In this document: positions 32,595 through 46,039 of the stretch, in pieces
How positions within the stretch are numbered: position 1 is the first letter of the stretch
Layout of the letters: every line of letters starts with the position of its first letter
Assembly (NCBI RefSeq): GCF_964355755.1
Contig: NC_092672.1
Coordinates: forward strand, 4,030,001 to 4,094,000
Origin: Antedon mediterranea
Taxonomy: Eukaryota; Echinodermata; Crinoidea; Comatulida; Antedonidae
Direction: 5' to 3'
Length of the DNA stretch: 64,000 nucleotides
The notes under the pieces: model-generated
Database searches by the model: none
The model's input: only the letters and a program-made list of their open reading frames with translations
What the model was told of the DNA's origin: nothing
Position numbers and translations under genes: made by a program

Positions 32595-33126
32595 TGCTCT
32601 TCAGTGTAATGACTGACATGTGTGCGCATACACACTTTTTAAGAAACAAGAAGCATCAAGTTGATTGACGTTCAGAAATAGACCAATCAGCATCTTCCTA
32701 TTATTTTACCTAATGGGAAGAATTATTAATTATCTATGTTCACATATGAGAGGGAGGTAGTTTATTTAACTTCACAAAAACTGCGGAAGTCATCGGATAT
32801 TGAAGTTCCGATTAGTAATCCGGTTTAAATAGTTCCCTTTCCTAATGTTATTGTAACACAAAGAGCCGGTCTAATAAAGGTACTTAACAAGTTCGAAAGT
32901 CGTGGGAATCGCATGATATGTCCTTTACATAATATGGTATAATATCAGAAAATGGACAAATTAGGGAATTTTCAATTGCAAAATCACAACATATTGTTTA
33001 CACTGAGGAACAGATTTCATCTATAAAAGTCAAGTGAAAATTGAAACTGGATTTATTAATACAACAGCAGATGACAAGGAAACACCCAGTTTACAGATCA
33101 ACAGAAAAGACATTCAGAAAACAACA
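32595..33126 (+). promoter_or_regulatory. Promoter and 5' UTR of C1q-like gene 4
   Basis: The TATA box is at 33022-33028, GACCAATCAG at 32681 and the TGCGCA motif at about 32622. It is nearly identical to the promoter of gene 6, including the small indel ACATAATATGG near 32928. Confidence 0.7.
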
Positions 33127-36100
33127 ATGTATCTCCGGTAAGTAAATTGTTCTTTAAGCTTTTAATAATATTTAGGATGATATTTGGTGCTACTGTACCA
33201 TTAGGCGCAGGAGCCCCGGATAGCGTTACGTTTGAAAACCCCAAAAAGTGAGGTTTTCAACCATTAGCGGCATGACTGATGTGAGTGATTAATGTGTTTT
33301 ACGGACGGTTTCAAGGACTATCCTACCAGTGGGCTGTTCACTGGTCAAATGATTGACACTTTGTATCACCGTTTGTAACTGGAGCTGTGACGACCTTTGT
33401 AACTGGAGCTGTGACGACCTTGCAAGAATACTAGGCCAGAATTTTTAATTGAAAAGTGCCTTGGTATTAACAATAACATGGAGATGGAAACAAATTTGTC
33501 TATCTTTCTTTCTAAAATATATGGTCACTATAGTTTCAAACTAGGCTTAGTCCACCACATTAGTAATTACGAATCGAAACCTACATTAAAATTGTTGGTA
33601 TTCTTTGGCCGTTGTTTGATTAATTACATCTTCATGCCATGTTTTTTTTTTCTCTAATAATTTGGCGATACGCTCCTATATTAATTAGGCCTACTAGCAG
33701 AGGGTTCGATGAGTTTTGAAAAGTTATGGAAATGTGGTCTAACATATAGCAATTCAGTTTTTTAAGGCCCTTCTTCCTTGTCCGAGCCTTTGGAAATATT
33801 AAAAAGTTATATTAATATAATATATTCTGTGTTTTCATGTTTTGAGAAATTGTATATCATTTCAGATGTTTCGCGCCGCGCTTTTATTTGTTTCGCGCTT
33901 CGTCTTGTTCGAGCTTCCTCCGTACATACCGATAATTAATATGATTTTTCATTTCATTTTTTGTACATTATTAAAAAATAGCATACAGAACCCCATACAG
34001 AACATACCCTTCTCTGAGAAAACACTTGTGGGCGATTCCCCGAATACGACATGATGGAATAGCTTTGGAGACTTTGACTTTGGAGTAGGCCTAAATCGAA
34101 ACGTCAAGCAACTCAACAGTTCTTTTCAGAACTAATATAGGCCTACGTGGTGTACCGCAAATTTATATCAACAAATATGTAACTTGTTTAGCACGTTTAA
34201 AATGGATAGGAAAACATATTTTAAAAAAAAACCTGAATTATTTTAAACAGACAGCACATTAGTTCAAACGGATAGCACAACACTAGATAGCTCAATCAAA
34301 TGGATATAACTATGATATAACTGTACTGTGCATTCTATACGGATTATCGGGTAGCACATTCTTTCAAATGGATAGCACATTCTTTCAAATGGATAGCACA
34401 TTCTTTCAAATGGATAGCACATTATTTCAAATGGATAGCACATTAGGTAGCACAATCAAATGGATATAGTACTGTACATTATTCTATGATTATCGGGTAG
34501 CACATTCTTTCAAATGGATAGCACATTAGGCCTATTTCAAATGGATAGCACATTCTTTCAAATGGATAGCACATTATTTCAAATGGATAGCACATTATTT
34601 CAAATGGATAGCACATTGGGTAGCACAATCAAATAGATATAGTACTGTACATTATTCTATAAGGATTATCGGGTAGCACATTATTTCAAATGGATAGCAC
34701 ATTAGGTAGCACAGTCAAATGGATATAGTACTGTACATTATTCTATACGGATTATCGGGTAGCACATTCTTTCAAATGGATAGCAAATTATTTCAAATGG
34801 ATAGCACATTCTTTCAAATGGATAGCACATTATTTCAAATGGATAGCACATTATTTCAAATGGATAGCACATTAGGTAGCACAATCAAATGGATGTAATT
34901 GTACTGTACATTATTCTATACGGATTATCGGGTAGCACATTCTTTCAAATATAGCACATTATTTCAAATGGATAGCACATTATTTCAAATGGATAGCACA
35001 TTGGGTAGCACAATCAAATGGATATAGTACTGTACATTATTCTATAAGGATTATCGGGTAGCACATTATTTCAAATGGATAGCACATTAGGTAGCACAAT
35101 CAAATGGATATAATTGTACTGTACATTATTCTATAGCCTACGGATTATCGGGTAGCACATTCTTTCAAATGGATAGCACAGGTAGCACAGTCAAATGGAT
35201 ATAGTACTGTACATTATTCTATAAGGATTATCGGGTAGCACATTCTTTCAAATGGATAGCACATTGGGTAGCACAATCAAATTGATATAGTACTGTACTG
35301 TACATTATTCTATACGGACTATCGGGTAGCACATTCTTTCAAATGGATAGCACATTCTTTCAAATGGATAGCACATTCTTTCAAATGGATAGCACATTAT
35401 TTCAAATGGATAGCACATTAGGTAGCACAATCAAATGGATATATGTAATTGTACTGTACATTATTCTATACGGATTATCGGGTAGCACATTCTTTCAAAT
35501 GGATAGCAAATTATTTCAAATGGATAGCATGGATTTGGGTAGCACAATCAAATTGAGCACATTGGGTAACACATTGCATCAAATGGGAGCCTACTGTACA
35601 GTTATTCTATTGAATTGAATTGAAATATATATTTATACTGGGTAACCTCTTCAGTCAAAGACTGGTCTCCCAGAGGGCCCAGTTGGTGATCAGTGGCTGT
35701 GATGTACTAATACACCGGGGTAACCCCCCACTCGTCTCGAAAGATGTACTAGGTTCTTTAAAGTACACACGAGCTAGATGTGTATTCTATTATCGGGTGT
35801 AGCACATTAAAATTGAGAGGATAAGATGGACATCATAATTTATTATTAAGGGGCAAAACAGCAAATCCTTACTGAGGGGACACTCCTATAAAGCGGACAT
35901 TAAGGGGACGGGGAACATTTAAGCTCAGTGCCAATGTTCACTCAATATATTTTCCATCACAAAATAACAAAAAAGACGAAATATTTATATCCATTTATCG
36001 TTATTAAATAAAAATGGATATCATGATAATTATGATACTTTGTTTGTCTTGAAAGTTTTCATTGGTGAAACGTTGCCTGCTACACTTTGAATTTCCGAGT

Positions 36101-38118
36101 CCAGATCAGTATTAGTATTGGTTTTCCGTGATCTATTCTAAGTTCTAACTAATGAAACAATTTTTAGAAAATGATATATCTGATAGATATCATCTAAGTG
36201 ATGTTTTACATATAAGTTATAACGTTTAACTTTTCATTCTCCATACATTCAATTCTTTTGATATAGTTCTTGTATAACACCATATCAAGTAGTAGTAGAA
36301 ATTATTGTAGGGTTTTCTTATTATTCAGTCAATTCAGTGTTTCTATACAGAAAAGAGTAGTCAGTGGCCTTAACATCAATTAATTGTATAATTTGCACCC
36401 AAGGTCGAATAGCAAGAAACTCAGGTCCAGTTACATTGGTGTTCATTGGTCAATAGGAAATGAACAGCACACTTATGGGTGGTGACAAAGTTTAGTTATT
36501 TATAAGTTGTCCTTGGGAAAAACACATTAGTTGGGTTGACCATGGGCTGACAGAGTTAACGACTTCGTAACGCTATCCGGGGCTCCTGCGCCTAATGTTT
36601 AGCACTGCTACTCTGTACTTTGACATTACTGTCTTTTACTGTAGTACTGATTTGTTAGAATTCTGTAACCTTCCTTGAACATGTTGGCGGTGGGAAGGAA
36701 AAAACAATATTAAAACACACAGAAGGTACAATATGTGTGTACTCCAGTTAGGAATGCAATACAACTGAGGATCATTTAATACAAATCAATTTGATGTGAA
36801 ATTATTGTAAGGTAAAGTGGAGTCTTGTGTTCATTCTGAACAAAGTGGGATGAGCTGTTAGGAGCTCAAGGTAATAAGCCTTAGCACAATTCCTTTCCAT
36901 GCTGCCTATCCTTCCTAGCATTTTCAGGTACCCATTTACAGCTGAGTTGACTGGTAGTTGTTTTTATCTGGAAATTAATTTGGGTCTTTCTGTATGATAG
37001 TTCAACCACTTGGCTACTAAACTTCAACAAATTATTATATAATACAGTAATACCACATTCAAAACTTGGGCTGAGTCATGTTGTTTCCTTGTACAGTCAG
37101 GATCCTTCTTGTTCCTGGCCAGGAACAAGAAGGAGCCTGTGAAATAAAAGGGTTGCAGAATGCTGGCTCGATAATGATCAGTGTGCAAAATATACTTTGA
37201 CAAAACCCTGCTTGATAATGATTAATTGATTGCAATCTTTTTAAAAAAAAAAAAAAAAGGGTACTTTTATATGTTTATAGCTTAACTTAAGTATGGTAGA
37301 TAAAGAGTGCAATTAAAGAGGGAAACGGTTAACACACTGTTGTTATATTGAATTTCAGACTTAATATGATGTTAACAATTGTGATACAGATTAGTATAAT
37401 CTGTGTCATCAAATCAGCAGCTCAAACCAATTCTGAAGCTTGTAATAGCTGTTGTACAGCTGGGGTTCCTGGCATTCCAGGAAATCACGGAAATCCAGGT
37501 GCAGCAGGGCCACAAGGAATGAATGGAGAACAAGGAATGAAAGGAGAACAAGGAATGAATGGAGAACAAGGAATGAAAGGAGAACAAGGAATGAAAGGAG
37601 ATAATGGAAGCAATGGCTTAGATGGGACTCCTGGAAAGTTAGGACCAACTGGACCTCAAGGTATTGTTGGACTACCAGGTACAAATGGTGTAAAAGGAGA
37701 AAAGGGTGAACAATCTATTCAGCAGAAATCTTCCTTTTCAGTAGTTTTTACATCATCCCCAGGTCGTCATGACACTAGCCCAATGAAGTATGACACAATA
37801 ATTACAGATGTAGGAAATCACTACAACAAAGAAACAGGCAAGTTTGTCTGTACAATTCCAGGTATTTATGTTTTCCAGGTGACATCAACGGCATCACGTA
37901 GTGGTCAAATTATAACAAGAATCATGAAAAATGGCAATAATCAAATGTCTGCACAGATGAGTGCCTCTGGGTATAATTCTGTAAGCACAATGGTGGTTCT
38001 TGATCTGGTATCAGGTGATCAAGTATGGACTCAGCCACATAGTTCAAACTACAACTATTACTACAGTGACGGTGCAAGATTCTGCTCATTCTCTGGTTTC
38101 TTACTTTATGCAGCATAA
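33127..38118 (+). CDS. Collagen-C1q domain secreted protein 4
   Basis: Exon 1 is 33127-33137 and exon 2 is 37359-38118, giving 256 aa. The intron is 4.2 kb instead of about 0.8 kb because of the element at 33199-36597. The stem has 28 triplets (residues 39-122) and the C1q domain spans about 127-256. The CNSCC cluster is complete. Inside the C1q domain, TSTASRSGQIITR replaces [14 protein letters not shown] (one residue shorter), and the variable loop reads HSSNY and SDGA, with RFC for RYC. No stop or frameshift is seen. Whether the enlarged intron still splices cleanly is unknown. Confidence 0.88.
33199..36597. mobile_element. 3.4-kb element with 32-bp perfect inverted ends and no target duplication
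   Basis: The left end CATTAGGCGCAGGAGCCCCG continues to GTTACG; the right end is the exact reverse complement over 32 bp. Joining the flanks (CTGTAC and TTTAGC) gives exactly the sequence at this point in the other five introns, so no bases were duplicated or lost. The interior has no transposase; its largest non-repeat frame (33842-34054, 70 aa) is unrecognised. It contains a 21-bp satellite (34240-35590) and a segment near 35640-35760 with AGACTGGTCTCCCAGAGGGC that looks like an older insertion. Confidence 0.8.
34240..35590. repeat. 21-bp satellite in a higher-order arrangement
   Basis: The basic unit is ATTTCAAATGGATAGCACATT (21 bp, with ATTC/ATTA variants). Groups of two to six units are closed by a longer linker, GGTAGCACAATCAAATGGAT then TAGTACTGTACATTATTCTA and CGGATTATCGG, repeated about ten times. 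The ORFs across it (34264-34455, 35343-35618) are periodicity by-products. Confidence 0.9.
37103..37134. repeat. 32-bp perfect palindrome in intron 1 of C1q gene 4
   Basis: Identical to the palindrome at 16949-16980. Confidence 0.9.
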
Positions 38119-39210
38119 AGTAAACATATACAAATACTTGTATTGTTTTAAACAATTAATTTGCAAATGGCATCTAGAAGTCAAACTATATAAATGTCAC
38201 AAGCTAAATTACTATTAATTAGAACAAATTTTAAAAATAATGCTTTTACTAAATATACAGTATAGTAAATTCAACCAAAAACCCATTTGGTGGCAGCCAA
38301 TTTACCTATTCACAACTTTTTGTCAAATAAATAACCATTTTTTATGTGACTGTAACATTTTTTTTAGAAAGTTTAGTGATTTTTTATGTCAGCTTTACTT
38401 ACCAGTTAAAAAATTATAGATATAACATTTATTTCATTTAAACTAAATTTTTGTAAGCATATATTAGAAATAAAAATATTAATATTCAGTATTTTGAGTG
38501 GATCATTATGTTGAACTATGAACTATATATGGTATAATTGTTCATGTGAGGTGAGAAAGTTGGATAAAAATCAAAGCCTCTTCTTTTTTTAAAGTTTTTA
38601 ATTCTTTGCTTGGCACACTTTATTTTATAAAATTCATATGAATCACAATATTGCTCATGATGACACTGGAAACCAGTTTGTTACAACTTGACATATAACT
38701 TTGCATAAAATACAAAACTGAACTGAACGAGAGGAAACAATAAATTCTAATATAAATAATTAAATATTTGACATACTACAAAAAATGCACTAAACATAAA
38801 AGAAAACTTGACAAAATGGTAAAAAATACTGAAGAGGATTTTGAAAACTATGAAAACTAGAGAAATACAAACACTTCCAAAATATTTAGACGAATTATAT
38901 ATTCAGTTCTTCGACATTTGACCTTTTAAAACAGATTTTACACATTTATTTATTTAACCCATGGCTGGTAGTAGTACTGCACTTTGCAAAGATTATGCTA
39001 AGAGAAATATATCAGCATGGGTAACTCTGCAAGTTCCTTGTTTAAAAATCAAAGCCTCTTCTTTTTTTTTGTTAAGTTTTGAATTCTTTCCTTGGCACAT
39101 TTTATAAAATTCATATGAATCGCAATATTGCTCATGACGACACCGAAACCAGTTTGTTACAACTTGACATATAACTTTGCATAAAATATAAAAAAGAACT
39201 GAGCATACTT
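38119..39210. other. 3' flank of C1q gene 4, gene-free
   Basis: It contains two copies of the AATTCTTTSCTTGGCACA...GTTTGTTACAACTTGACA block (about 38600-38705 and 39075-39180). The first resembles the flank of gene 1 and the second that of gene 3. This suggests fusion of two former gene flanks, and so loss of a C1q gene between them. Confidence 0.55.
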
Positions 39211-39412
39211 TTAAACTCGGTCTACACTATCAAACTATTTTAACAAATATAGTAATAGTAATATGCCAAAATATGGTCATCATATCCATATATTGAGAAA
39301 TCAAATTTTGTTGTCACATAAACTTTGATAGTGTAGACAGAGTTTTAGATGAAACAATGATACAAAAATATCCCATGGCCAATTATGGGAATAGTATGTG
39401 GAATAGACTACA

Positions 39413-41251
39413 CTACTTTAGAATACTTACGGACAATTCCCTAGAAATTGGGCGTGGTTTCCGGACATCGTTACCGACACCATTCAGCGTCAACTCCTCA
39501 CACGTTTTTGGCAATTTCCTCTTCAAATAAACAGTTGGCGGTGTCTGTTTAGAGAGAACCTTTTCAAAAGACATACCAACAAAAAACTCCATTCTTTTTA
39601 ACGTTGCTAAGCAGCTTAGTCTTGCACATGGATCTTTACAGAGTAACTACAGGAAAAAAAAAGTGATCATAAAGAAAAATGCATAAACTACTAGAGACTA
39701 TGAGGTCATCGAAGGTCAGGCTGTTGTATACTGCAAAAAAGAAAGATATAAACGTGGTGTTATTAGGGAGCTATCAATCTGCGACGATCTAGAAATTAGT
39801 TGTGTTACCAAAAAAATGAATGTTCAAAAAGAATGTTGAAATGGATCTGTGTGCACACAATAATATGGCATAAAACTATAGTAGCTTCGGCATAAAATTA
39901 TAGTAGCTCCGAGTTCATTGATTATGAGATGAGAATTTTAAAAATTTAATTAAAAAGTAGTTAACTAAAAATGAATCAACTGTTACCTGAAGAATGACGT
40001 CCTGAGCTGGATAACTAACAAATGGAGGTAACTTGAATTCCTTATTTATAACCTTATTATACATCTCAATGTGATTGGTGGAACCACTTAACGGATATTT
40101 ACCCGTCATCAAGCAAAACATTATAATGCCGAGTGACCACCAGTCAACACAATGATTATAGTCACCCATATTTAGTATTTCAGGCGCTGAAAAAATTAAG
40201 GTAGATGTTTAGTTGTCCTGTTAAAAAAAACATTAAAACTATGGTATAAATTTGGAGACTATTACAGAGCAGAATTTACATTTGTGACTATGTTTAATTT
40301 TGGTTGATATAGGATTTTAAAAAAGGTAGTAGGGCCGGAAATCAACAAAAGGAAGTTCTGTGCATCTCTCCTATTCTAGCTTACATTAACTATTAACTAC
40401 ATACTGTTAACTACGAATTCAGCATTTTATTAATCAATTTAAAAAACTGTTTACCTGTTGAACAATTAACTGTTTTGGATGATATTATTTAAAGATAGCA
40501 AAATGATTCACTTATTAGAGATAATAAAAGGTATACAATTACCCACCCATATACATAAGTGTCCCACAGACACTGGACGTTCTGCCACCTTGCTTCAGCC
40601 ATTTTGAAAGTCCAAAATCGGACAGACGGATATGACCGCCCTCATAAAGTAAAATATTCTCCATCTGAAAAGAAAAATGAGTGTTTTTAAATCTTTCAGC
40701 CAAGCCAATTTAAACTCCCTGCCTGTAATTTGCTTCCAGAATCCAGAATTTGAATATGATCACTTTCAACAATCTGCATCTGCTACGAAAATAGAAATAA
40801 TCATAGCAGAAGATGTTTAATAAGTTCTTTTATTATAATATATTAATTTGCATAATATACACACAACAGGCAAAGAACATTAATTCTAAACCGCCCGGTG
40901 GTATACTGAAATTAAATCAATTAATTTGAAACGATAAGATGAGGAAATCTGTGAGAATGAGAAAAAGTCGCCCCAACCGAGACCCGTACCCGGACCTTCT
41001 GCTTGGTATGCAGCTGTCCTAACCATTAGACCACTGGGGCTTTCATGGTATTGTTGAAACTCGATTTGATAGCGACTCTTAACATATTATGTATATTATA
41101 TATTCATAATAAAAATCTTATTATATATAATATTTTACATTTTACATTTTTTCGAATACATACCTTTAAATCTCTATATATAATTCCTGCCCTATGTAAA
41201 AATGCCAAAGCCATAGACTATGAAGATCTCCATGAGTTGCATAATCCATTA
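39413..41251 (-). pseudogene. RSKR/SgK494-like kinase, second internal copy with deleted RDLK exon
   Basis: Minus-strand exons are: RDLK exon 41251-41164, only 88 nt because 61 nt are missing, including the [19 protein letters not shown] region, a frameshift; DFG exon 40664-40547 (118 nt, open, with the Asp-to-Tyr change shared with the left-edge copy); APE exon 40186-39987 (200 nt, APEILN instead of APEVLN); C-terminal exon 39646-39431, running on to a stop at 39413. Splice sites of the open exons are kept. No glycine-loop exon lies upstream. It is a pseudogene by the frame break. Confidence 0.8.
40969..41040 (-). pseudogene. tRNA-like relic, anticodon loop reads ACC
   Basis: Sister of 2067-2138 at the same place in the duplicon. 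The loop is ATACCAA and the T loop is changed from TTCGAGT to TACGGGT, which damages the internal promoter B box. The acceptor and D arms are unchanged. It is probably not transcribed. Confidence 0.6.
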
Positions 41252-44200
41252 CTTTAAAACAGAACAAACAAAATAAATTATATTATTTGTGGAATAATTG
41301 TTTTTTCAAATTGGCTTTACTAATATTTTGTATTTGTTGAAAAAAAAAATTGATTTTAAGTCCTTATCCAAGAAGACCACCAGGATTACGGCTGTGGCAT
41401 GCCTTGAACCTGTGCCAATTTTATGGCTATAGTTGGTGGCGACCCTACCTTAAACCACTTGGTCACTCAGGTCAGCTGATTGAACTCTCACATATATATA
41501 ACTATATCTTTATTTGTGTAAATAAAACACATGTTAAACATAAATATATATATCATCATCTTAAATCCTGATATCTTAATCTGTCATCACACAGCTTACA
41601 AATTATATATAGCTATTGATATCAATACATATCTGAATTCAACAACAGTTTGTCTAGGTATGCAGCTCACATAACAGCATCAACATTGGAGAAATGTATG
41701 TAACTGATTAAGAATTAACCATATATAGATATAGAAATAAGAAAAAACTAAAGTATATTTAATATTTATTTTATTTGTAGCTTTGTGGATCTACAGTTTA
41801 AAAAAACATGATACAAAAAGAGACTATTTAGATGAGGGTGCATTAATTGAATTGTAGAACAGGAACGTCAGCACATTCCTGTTAAATTTGAATAAAAACA
41901 GTAAACAACAATTTGATATTACGTTGTTTCACCAATTACTGTTTAAAGCTCTGTCTACATTATCAAACATTATGTGACAAAAATATGTGATGTCCTCAAA
42001 TAGGGTAGTGATAATATGACATAATCATGTCCATATGGGCACATCACATGTCTTTGTCAAAAGTTTGATAGTATAGATAAGTCTTTACTCCACCAAGCAG
42101 TCTATGGTTGACAAGTATGAACAGAAGTTAAAATAATATCTGTTGCTTAAGTAACTATTATTTTACATATACCAATCAGGGGAAGATTTAGGCAGGGCTA
42201 AACAGGCTTTATCCCCCCTTCCCCTAAAATTTAACAGCCATCTTTTTTAAAAATAAAATTATTCTGCAACCTGACGGATCGTTTTATCATTTATGAAATA
42301 TTTAGCGCCCCCCTCCACCCTAATCTATAACGCTGGATCCACCCCTGCTAATCATAGACCTAAATTCATTCATGTTCGACATTTTAATCAATTTTTTAAC
42401 ACTGTATATTTCTTAATGAACATTTACCAAATAAAAATTTAGACAAATCTAAACTGAAATAGGACATACTTTTTAGCAAATAATTTTTAATAGATACATG
42501 AAAAAAACAAAAAATATAACCTCATGGCGGAGGTATAACCGTTATATAAAACAAAAATATTTACATATTAAAAAACAACTTATATAAAATGTATAAACAA
42601 TTCTGACAATGTTGGTAATTGTGATGTTGACATATTTGGATGAGCATATTTTTTAGAAAAAAATGGTACAATTGCACAAATTAATGTTGAAAATGAGGTA
42701 AACTGTCAGCATATGTGGAATGCAGGTATGTTTGTGTACAAGCCTTTTTTTTTATAGCAGTGCTTATTATGTTTCTAGGTATAATTTCAATAATATTTGA
42801 AAAATCATGCTCAAATTAAAAATGTCTATTTAATATAAGTTTACAGAGTTTTAGTATAAGCAGTGGTGGCCCCACGAAATGTCCGAGGGAAGGTAATTAA
42901 CTATGGAGACTTGTGGGAATTTCTCTCCAAAGTATTAATACCTGTAGTATGATAGTATGCAATGTTTTATCAACCAATGCACTTTATTTGAACATTTACT
43001 CTAAATTTTTGCACCTGATTTGCACAAAAGAAACATATAAATAATATAAATATAATAATATATATAAAAAAAACATTTATGAAAACAAAAGTTTTATGGT
43101 ATTGTACATTTATACATTGACATATTTACTATACATGGAAATTGAAATATAAATTAAAGGAATGTTGTTTTGGATAAAAATAAATATTAAAACAGATTGC
43201 ACGTAGCAAAACTTGGAAAGTTTTACAATTAAATAATGTAGACTAATAGTACAATAAATCTAACACCAATTCACTATGTTGTTTTGAAGCAACTACAATA
43301 CACCTACTACACCTTTAGGACCCCAAAAAATGTTCCCTTAAAGATGTATTGTCCCCCAAAACATGAAAAATAAAGATTAATTAAATCAGACTTTGAATAT
43401 GTGATTTAATAATTCCGTAGAAAAAACCCGAAAAAAAAAACCAATGTTTTCACTTATAAATTGACAAAATAAATGGTTAAAATCAATCAAAAACCCATTG
43501 GCTGCCAGCCATTTTGACCACTTTTTCTTTTAAATTACAGGTAAATACATTTTTTTCGATCCAATTTCTGGTCAAAGTGGAACTATTATGTGACATTAAA
43601 ATGGAATATTCAACAAAAATCTTGTTGAGAATTTTCAGGGGGACAATACATCTTTAATAGGGATGTCCAAAAGGAAGGGTTTTTCTGTATATCTTTTTTG
43701 TAGCTTGTATTAAAGGTCTGTGTGGATTGAAAATCTATACAGTATGGTTGGGTATCTAATGGTATAAATGTTGCCTTATAGGTCGCAGGTTCAAATCTTA
43801 CCAGAGACATTTTTTTTATTTAACAAAATGTTTGAAACTTCTGTTGATATATGAGCTATGTTTGATATACAGTATGTTCCAAAATGAGCAGTTTGGTTTC
43901 TAGTAATGATTATATAGGCCTATTACAATGTATTTATTGGCCTACTATACATGCCATTCTCTACTGTACAATTATATGACTAAATGTTATTTTCAAGGCC
44001 TTTGTAGAAAAGATACCACAATTATATGACATTTATTCAGGCTTTAAAGCTCTCTCTACACTATCAAACTAGTTTGACAAAATAAGTGTGATGTGCCCAA
44101 ATATGGTAATGATATGGTCAAATATGATAGTGATACGACATCATCATGCCCATGCACATCACATTTCTTGTCACATAAAGTTTGATAGTATAGACAGAGC

Positions 44201-45200
44201 TTTAGACATGTTTAATACATTCTTTTTGAAGCAACCAGCTGAATTGGTCAAAAGTCACTTTGGAGGGTTCACCAGTCAATCCAATTGGCACCAAGCTTTT
44301 AGTCCTATTAAACACCACAACACTGTAATAGTAGCACTTGTGCCTAACCTTAGAATGCATGTTATATAACACCTAAATAAATTCCTGTCATTTGATTGGA
44401 CGATAGTGGATCACATAGCGTGCAATATGTGGATCACATAGTACGCACTATTAAACGATCTACACTACAGTTTATAAAATCCATATAAATATAACATTTA
44501 ATATAATTTTATTAAAAACGTTACTGTTTTAATCAATGTGAATCAAATGTAGGCCTTGGCTAGCCTAGGCCTACCTTTTATTTGATTCAAATGACAGGAG
44601 TCTAGGCCTATTTAGATGTTATATAAAACAAATAATGAATGTTTTATATTCGTGTAATGGTACAAATAATGGCATTTGGTGAATGATGAAAGGTTATATA
44701 TCAACTCGGCTTCGCCTTGTTGAAATATAACCTTTCTTCTGTTCTTGTTCTTGTTCTTTATTGTATCAAACAAAACAATTTCAATACAAAAGGTAGTCAA
44801 GATATAGCCGAAGCTAATCAAGCTTGGTACCTTTTATCTTAACTAACTTAAGCTACGAAATTAACAAATAAATAACAGAACTTAAAAGAAAATAAAAATT
44901 TGATAACGTCAAAAACAAAACAAAATATTTTGAATAATAAATAAATAACATAACATAACATAAAGTGCTGTATGTACTGTACTGTAATAAACAAAACCAT
45001 TCATTCACCTCATGCCATTATTTGTACCATTACACTCATAAACATTAATTATTTGTATACTGTCATTTACATATGTAGTGTTGTGTGGCGTGTGGTGTTT
45101 AGTAGAGGACTAAACAGACTCCAACTCTTTTTGGAGGGCTAAGGGCACTAGTCAATCCAACATGCTCAATATAGTCTCTCTGGTGTCAGTTCTGATAATA
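41252..45200. other. Intergenic part of the third duplicon, gene-free
   Basis: It holds SINE-like (41358-41490) and MITE copies (about 41944, 42177-42350, 43337-43661, 44044-44204) and a LINE tail. ORFs such as 43610-43810 and 44088-44369 lie across MITEs. Confidence 0.6.
44737..44998 (-). mobile_element. LINE 3' UTR and tail, 5'-truncated
   Basis: The insertion interrupts the hairpin-associated repeat. On the minus strand it ends TTTGATACAATAAAGAACAAGAACAAGAACA, a short-repeat tail typical of CR1/L2-like elements. No coding part is left. Confidence 0.5.
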
Positions 45201-45506
45201 ATGATTTACTTCATGGCTCATCTTTGTTGTTGTTATAAGTCAGTTTCTCTAATCCAATCAAAGTTATCAAACTGTAAAATAGAAAAAAGGATTATTATTA
45301 TTATGTAATAATTAAAATGTCTAAATAAAAAATAAAAACTTAATATTGACTATTGCAACATAATTTACATGAAGAGCCTTAAACACAGGATAACTTTATT
45401 TATTTTTGACTACAGTATGGAACAAAATATGTAACCATCACATCATATTTTGTTTTACATACTGTAATGGGATGAATCATACATATAAATATATATGTAA
45501 ACATAG

Positions 45507-46003
45507 TGTAATGAATTAGGTGTGGTGCCACCCCATTTTGATAATCGACCGGGCCTACTTCTGTATGGAAGCCGATTGGCTGGTGGAAATAGATGGGGAA
45601 CGGCCATGTGATGGCCATGATTCGCCCAATTTAGTTAGTCTTAGCTCGGGTTTCAAGTGAGGTAGACGTGTTTTTAAAGTTAGTAGAAGATAGTTGGGAG
45701 ATCGGTACGGTGGAAGGTAGGACCTGTAGTAATTCTATAATTGTGGATTATAGTGGAGCTCGGCTGTGTTCCGAGACGCCCAGTAGGGGGCAGGCCTAAT
45801 TAATTACCGATACCCGGTGGGACCGTTTACTCTACTTATTTGTTTCTTGATTTATGGTGGAAGGTTGCCTGACAGGTTTGAAGAAATAAATGAAAGACTC
45901 CAATTTATGTGTGTATGTAGTTTTATTTTCCTCGTTCCGTATAGCGACTCTGACGGCCTGACCGACAGACGAACAACCTACAACAAGTGAAGAATCCGTT
46001 ACA
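45507..46003 (+). mobile_element. Solo LTR
   Basis: A 497-bp block starts TGTAATGAATTAGG and ends AATCCGTTACA. It is absent from the matching place upstream of other C1q genes and contains AAATAAATGAAAG as a likely poly(A) signal. It has TG/CA ends and is richer in G+C than the surroundings. Target duplication is imperfect (ATAG/ATAA). No internal sequence or second LTR is present, as left by LTR-LTR recombination. Confidence 0.7.
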
Positions 46004-46039
46004 ATAACATTACATATTTTGTTTTACATATTCATACTG

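Noticed and set aside
33842-34054. 70-aa ORF in the 32-bp-TIR element
   Set aside because: No transposase motif or conserved relative visible; too short to call.
43748-43806. tRNA-like sequence (TATCTAATGGTAT and GGTTCAAATCTTACC)
   Set aside because: Has A- and B-box-like pieces but no convincing acceptor or anticodon stem; sister copies at 5110 and 29740 lack part of it.
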